Positions 59,531-64,000 of a DNA stretch of 64,000 nucleotides are shown here, in pieces (position 1 is the first letter of the stretch; each line of letters starts with the position of its first letter). The DNA is from Himantopus leucocephalus (taxonomy: Eukaryota > Chordata > Aves > Charadriiformes > Recurvirostridae). The position numbers and the translations under genes were made by a program. The stretch is from positions 67,616,366-67,680,365 of the forward strand of contig RSEF01000001.1 in assembly GCA_003993805.1 (NCBI GenBank). Reading direction: 5' to 3'. A model generated the notes under the pieces. It did no database searches, was not told the origin of the DNA, and saw nothing but the letters and a program-made list of their open reading frames with translations.

Positions 59531-62035
59531 CAGTTTAGGATTGTGTGAGGCTATTATATATTATATGGTGTGAGGGGGATAGATGGCGGGGAACAAGAGG
59601 CGCAGCGGCAGAACTGCGTAATCTTCCCTCCAGGTATAAGTGACTTAAACATACCAGGCAGGTCTGCTGAGGCACTCCCATTTGCTGTTTGTGCTCTGGA
59701 GGTAATTATTTTGGCTGTGATCTGAAAGACAGCCAGCCTGCAAGGTGCTGGCTTGCTAGCGGTTCACATGGTTTTTGTCACAGATTTCTGGAGTTTAGTT
59801 TTGCACTATTTCTATTAAGAACTATAGAACAAACCCCAGATTCTTGAAATTAGAGGACGTTGGCAAATAGCCGTAAAACATTTGCCTATTTTTCCTTTAC
59901 CATTTTGAAAGGGACTCCTTTTTTCCCCTAGATCTATATAACTTGTCAAGCTCAGAGTGAGTACAGAGAAATTAATCTGTGATGATTTTAATTTTTTTTT
60001 TTTAAAGCTGTTAGAAAATTAAATGGTGAGTAGAAGAGGAAGGGAAATGCAGCTTTTACCTGAGCAGCTCTGTTATTTGCCCTGAATCCCCATGTTTTTG
60101 GATAGAGTGGTCGCAGCCATGAACTAAACAGGTGGAGGGAAATGTGGGACCATCCCTCTCCTGCAGGCAGCACATTGCCCCATTCTCCCCATCCTACTCC
60201 GGAGAGATGCTGGGGCTGGACCACGGCCACTGCCTCGGGGAGCTCACGGTGTAGGACCAACCGTGGGAGGGCAGTGCCAGGAGGCAAGGACACAGGGGAG
60301 GCAGCACTTATTACACCACAGTGACTGTAGCAAAAATTGTGAAACTAACTGCAATACATGATTCGAACCAAGGCACAAAAATAGCCCTAAATACCCTTTT
60401 CTTATATAAAATCCTAAAGGAGTAATAAACCGTATTTTGCATGATGCCAGCTGTATAGAAAAAAATGCAGTAAGTTCTCCTGGTGTTTTTCTTTCTCTGT
60501 ATACAAAGGTATGTTTTCTCTCACAAGAACAGTCTAAATATCCCATTAATGCCTTATGTGTAATATTAGCAAAACCCCTTTCAAGATAGATTACAGTATT
60601 TTGATTCGTTACTCATCAGTATGTATAATTATCGTTTAACAATGTTATGAAGGACTGATGAAGGGAAGCAGGTGTTTAAACATGCGGTACCAGTAGTTTG
60701 ACACAGCATTTAATTCTCTTTATTTGCGCTTTTTAAAGACATCTATTCAAGGAGGGAAAACAATGAGGCACTATATAGTCATGAGTGTTTGCAAGAGAAA
60801 GAAAAAAGATGTTTAGTCAATTTTTGGAACAAGTATTTTTTAATTAATAGGGGTGAGGTTTTAATGGTAGTGTAACATTATCTGAAGTTAGCAAAGGTAA
60901 TGAAGTGTGTTACAGTTCTGGATAGTGAGAAGTTGATATCCTCAGATGGGTTGTAGATCCATAAAGTGTTTCTGGGTATCAGGGTAATGAAAGTACAGCT
61001 TGGTTCTGAAAAGCCAAGTATGATTTTTGAAGTCCACACACTGGAGGGTGCTGCTGCCAGGAGGTGGCTACCAGGACCACAAGGAGGGCCACTGTGGCCC
61101 CCCCGGGTGATGCCCACCCTCCCTGCCCCACGCCAGACTTAGCCGTGTCCATTACCTCCAAGGGGTTAGCATCCCTGCTGGAGAACTCTGGGGGAAAAGA
61201 GCCACCTCTCCGGAGTTTTATGTGTCAGAAGTTGGGATCTTGAGGACTAAAGAGTACTGGGAACTTCTGCCCAACCGCCTCCTTGAATGAGAAAACTCCC
61301 GTTTACCTGCAGGCAATGCTTTCTGGGAAGAGGTGCTTGAAAACCTCCATGGCTATGAGCTAAATTTTACCAGCAGCAGTGGTCTCCCTGTTTGTCTTCT
61401 CATAATTATTATTATTTAGCTACCAAGTTTTAATTAATATAGGTTAACAGAGCCTTAAAAAAATATCTTTATTTGGGTTAAAAAAGATGTACTTTTTTTT
61501 TTCTCTCAGCGGATTTTTCTCTAGTGTCCAAAATAAGCTGAAATGAACTATTTTGCCTTCTGAAGCAGCAGTTTTGGTGTGAAGGCCTAGCAGGCTCTCG
61601 TGTAGCCGGGGTAGGCTGTTTGAAACAGTTCCATGATGCAGCAGTGCCAGTGCTGAGCTTCCTTTGAACAGCAGCGTAGCACGCCTGGCTCTTGCCTCTT
61701 TGTCTGTGGCAGGCAGGCTGAAGTCTTGTGAGGTGACCTGGGACACCTATATTTAGGTTTTTTGCTCTTTTTTGTTGTGGAAGACCAGTTTCAACAGTCT
61801 GAGTTGGGCTGGGTGAGTACGGTATTAATGCTGCAGCCTGACGGTTCTTCCAGGTGAGACTTTCCTGCTTGTTGGTGGAGGGAGGAGAGGTACGTACCTC
61901 CAGAGAGAGAGCAGTTCAGCCATGTCTCCCAGTCCTGTTGCTACTCTGGTGGCTTAGTATCTCTTTTTTTTATCACTCTCCAACTAATCTTCAGCTGGTT
62001 CTGTGGTGCTTCACTTGCTCTGTTCCGAAGAACCA
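59531..62035. other. Non-coding stretch, no gene seen
   Basis: Includes GC-richer patches at 60140-60300 and 61040-61140. CCAGGAGGTGGCTAC (61057-61071) is a weak CTCF-like match at 12 of 15. T run near 59992-60003. Frames there on both strands have no known domain. Confidence 0.5.
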
Positions 62036-62600
62036 TCTATGGTTACAAACCCAATGATTGTCCCTTCTGACAGTCAAAAGGATTTTTTGCATTACAAATT
62101 GTGCTATTGCCATTGTGACTTACTTTAAAGGTGCCAAATCTATGCCCTGCCTTATGGTGAAAGTCATTGTAAGTGATCCTAATGATCCCTGTCAGCCATA
62201 AAATGCACACATAAAAAATAAACATAAGATGGTGTTTCATGACTACACCCGTGTTTCTCTTTGCCTGATAATTTTGTTTTCCCTGCATGGTATTCTATTA
62301 TTCATGAAAATGGTGTCTTTTTAAAGTGACTTATTTTATGTGCAACCTTAGTATTTCTTTTCCTCTGTTTACTTTGTCTCCTAATTGCTATTACATGTCA
62401 TTAACAGGGAGGCTAGAATTATTGCACCTGCTGGGCCAAATAGCTGAGATTTTTCTTCCATTTCTCATTGATAACCTTGTTCAAATTAGTTCTCAGCATG
62501 CTTGACAGGTACAGAAATCTTCCGTCTTGCTTGTGCTTTGCTTTCATTAGGCAAATTTATTTATTATTGCCAGGGTAATGCTTACGGTGAACCAAATTGC
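62036..62600. promoter_or_regulatory. Candidate conserved non-coding block
   Basis: Contains GTCATTGTAAGTGATCCTAATGATCC, a TATTATTCATGAAAATGG run, CTCCTAATTGCTATTACATGTCATTAACAGG, TCTCATTGATAACC and TTTCATTAGGC. TAAT/ATTA cores recur over 500 bases without low-complexity tracts or repeat signatures. A minus-strand frame of 81 codons (62043-62288) crosses the first part but resembles nothing known. Inference from texture. Confidence 0.35.
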
Positions 62601-63555
62601 AACTTTGAGCAGGTGTGACTGTATATACTGAATCAGTCCCTGGGCAGAGACAGTTTGGAGACCCTGTGTCAGCTCCCACCGTTTGTCTTGGAGCTGCATC
62701 TCTCCTACCATTTAGCATGAGAGACAACCTGAGCAAGGTGCTACCCCACTCGGCAATCAGTCCCTTCCACTTCCAATGAGTTCACTGCAAATCCCCTAAG
62801 GATGAGGCTGTAAGGCTGTAGTTTTCCTTGGGATAGGGTCTCACCCTGGTCTGCCCCTGTGAGAAGTAAGAGGAAGTAAAAATAAGTGTAGGCTGTCTGT
62901 GTTTTCTAAATGTTCTCTAGCTGCTAAGGACTTTTCTTTCTTAACATGGGTGTCAAATGTTTTTATCAGGGGAATTCTTTGCTCCACACACGTGGTTGGC
63001 TTGCTTTTCATCTCTAGCATACTTCGTGCCCAACCAAGATTTCAGCTACTATAAAGCACTGTATGGAAATTGCGTGCAGAGATGGCTGTGTAAATGCCAA
63101 CTCCTTTAAAGTCTGTATTTAAGAAAGGGGTTTGGGGATAAATACAGCTGGTCAGCACTGACTTTGTCCAGGGGACCTACCCGCTGGCTCACCAGGTTGC
63201 TGGTGCGTGGGGCTTGGCAGATCCGTGCTAAGATTTTTGCTGAATTGCCTTCTATTTTTCATAGCAATTTGAAAACTTAAAGAGCATATTCCTACAGACC
63301 TCAGCGTTGGTAGCTGGCCTGTTATTTTGGGTGCAGAGATCACCCCCGATGCTCCTGGGCTTGTGCTCAGCAGAGGGGCGCTTTGGGGGAGCAGCTGTTG
63401 CAATTTCGGGCGTGCAAGTTGGGTCCCTGCTCTGAATCCTCTGCTAGAGATGTGACTCTCTTTTGGTGTATATTGCAGGGAGTTTAGGAAGCTGAGCCTC
63501 CTTATTTAGGCAGCTAAATATGCACCCTGTGGCTTAATTTCCCGAGGTTTCTGTC
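62601..63555. other. Non-coding stretch, no gene seen
   Basis: Unique sequence of average composition without recognised repeat or domain-bearing frame. Confidence 0.55.
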
Positions 63556-63780
63556 ACAGACGGACCCCTGCTACGTGCACATTGTGGGGTCCCAGCAGCG
63601 ACGGCGTGGCTTCCCGCTCCCTCCCGAGGATGCCCTGCTGCCTGCGGTGCCCGCGCTGCCTCTGCCCCGCCGCGCTGCCTGCCCCTCCTGGCCAAGGGGC
63701 TTTTCCTCCCCCCCTCCCTGCCCCAGTATCTTCCAGCCTGTTGAAGAGGGTGAGCATGAGTTGAGCTCCTTCCCTCAGAT
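63556..63780. other. Small CpG-rich patch
   Basis: About a dozen CpGs in 150 bases (GCGACGGCGTGG, CCCGCGCTGCC, CCCGCCGCGCTGCC) followed by C/T-rich sequence. All frames are open because of composition. It could be a minor CpG island or an orphan island used as an enhancer. No exon supported. Confidence 0.45.
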
Positions 63781-64000
63781 GAAACCCGCTACGTTGTACA
63801 ATGAGAAGTTATGAGGGTGCAGAGCTCGCTTGACGCATCATGTCAGTGACGCGGTACCCAGAAAAGCACCAGCTGTTGTGATGGAATATTGCCCTTTTGT
63901 CAGAGGGCTCCAACACCTAAAAGTTAACCAAGGCTGACTTCAGCAGGGGCGGAGGGCTTTGGGCACCCCCGTGGCCCCAGGAGCAGATCCTGCAGCGATG
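63781..64000. other. Non-coding window end
   Basis: Two TGACGC words (63831 and 63847) lie 16 bases apart, close to CREB/ATF or AP-1-like half-sites. GC content rises again toward the window edge (GGGGCGGAGGG, CCCCCGTGGCCCC). No gene seen. Confidence 0.45.

Overview
The window looks like bird nuclear DNA. The best evidence is three CR1 LINE 3' ends of the avian type, whose tail reads toward ATTCTATGAT (minus strand at 19129-19243, plus strand at 21762-22129 and 22738-23003), and one much older, diverged CR1-like copy on the minus strand at about 4106-5345. The rest is mostly AT-rich single-copy-looking sequence with short poly-A/T tracts, three N-containing assembly positions and one large GC-rich, CpG-bearing block. 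I see no bacterial-style operon, CRISPR array, tRNA or rRNA, and no exon of a recognisable protein-coding gene. Most open frames of 60-170 codons look like chance; the only ones with recognisable protein similarity are LINE reverse-transcriptase remnants.

Layout. 1-243 is a GC-rich block with a good CTCF-like motif. 244-12600 is AT-rich unique sequence holding the old CR1 fossil and a homeodomain-site-rich candidate element near 9060. 12600-27230 alternates unremarkable sequence with candidate conserved elements, two MIR/L2-like scraps and the three younger CR1 pieces. 27480-28600 is a CpG island with G-quadruplex-forming runs, a CCCCAT tandem repeat, a 17-N gap, a 57-base poly-C run and a donor/acceptor pair that may mark a 5' exon of a plus-strand transcript. 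28600-64000 is again non-coding, with several blocks rich in TAAT/ATTA cores (38.0, 40.7, 48.6, 50.4-51.0, 57.9, 59.2 and 62.0-62.6 kb), a second CTCF-like motif at 44406, a LINE reverse-transcriptase fossil at 52.5 kb and a small CpG-rich patch at 63.6 kb.

Interpretation (inference). Low repeat content, a lone CpG island and many blocks of homeodomain-type motifs are what one expects of a gene desert or a very long intron around a developmental regulator. I cannot name the gene. The candidate conserved elements are called on texture and motif clustering only; cross-species alignment would decide each one.
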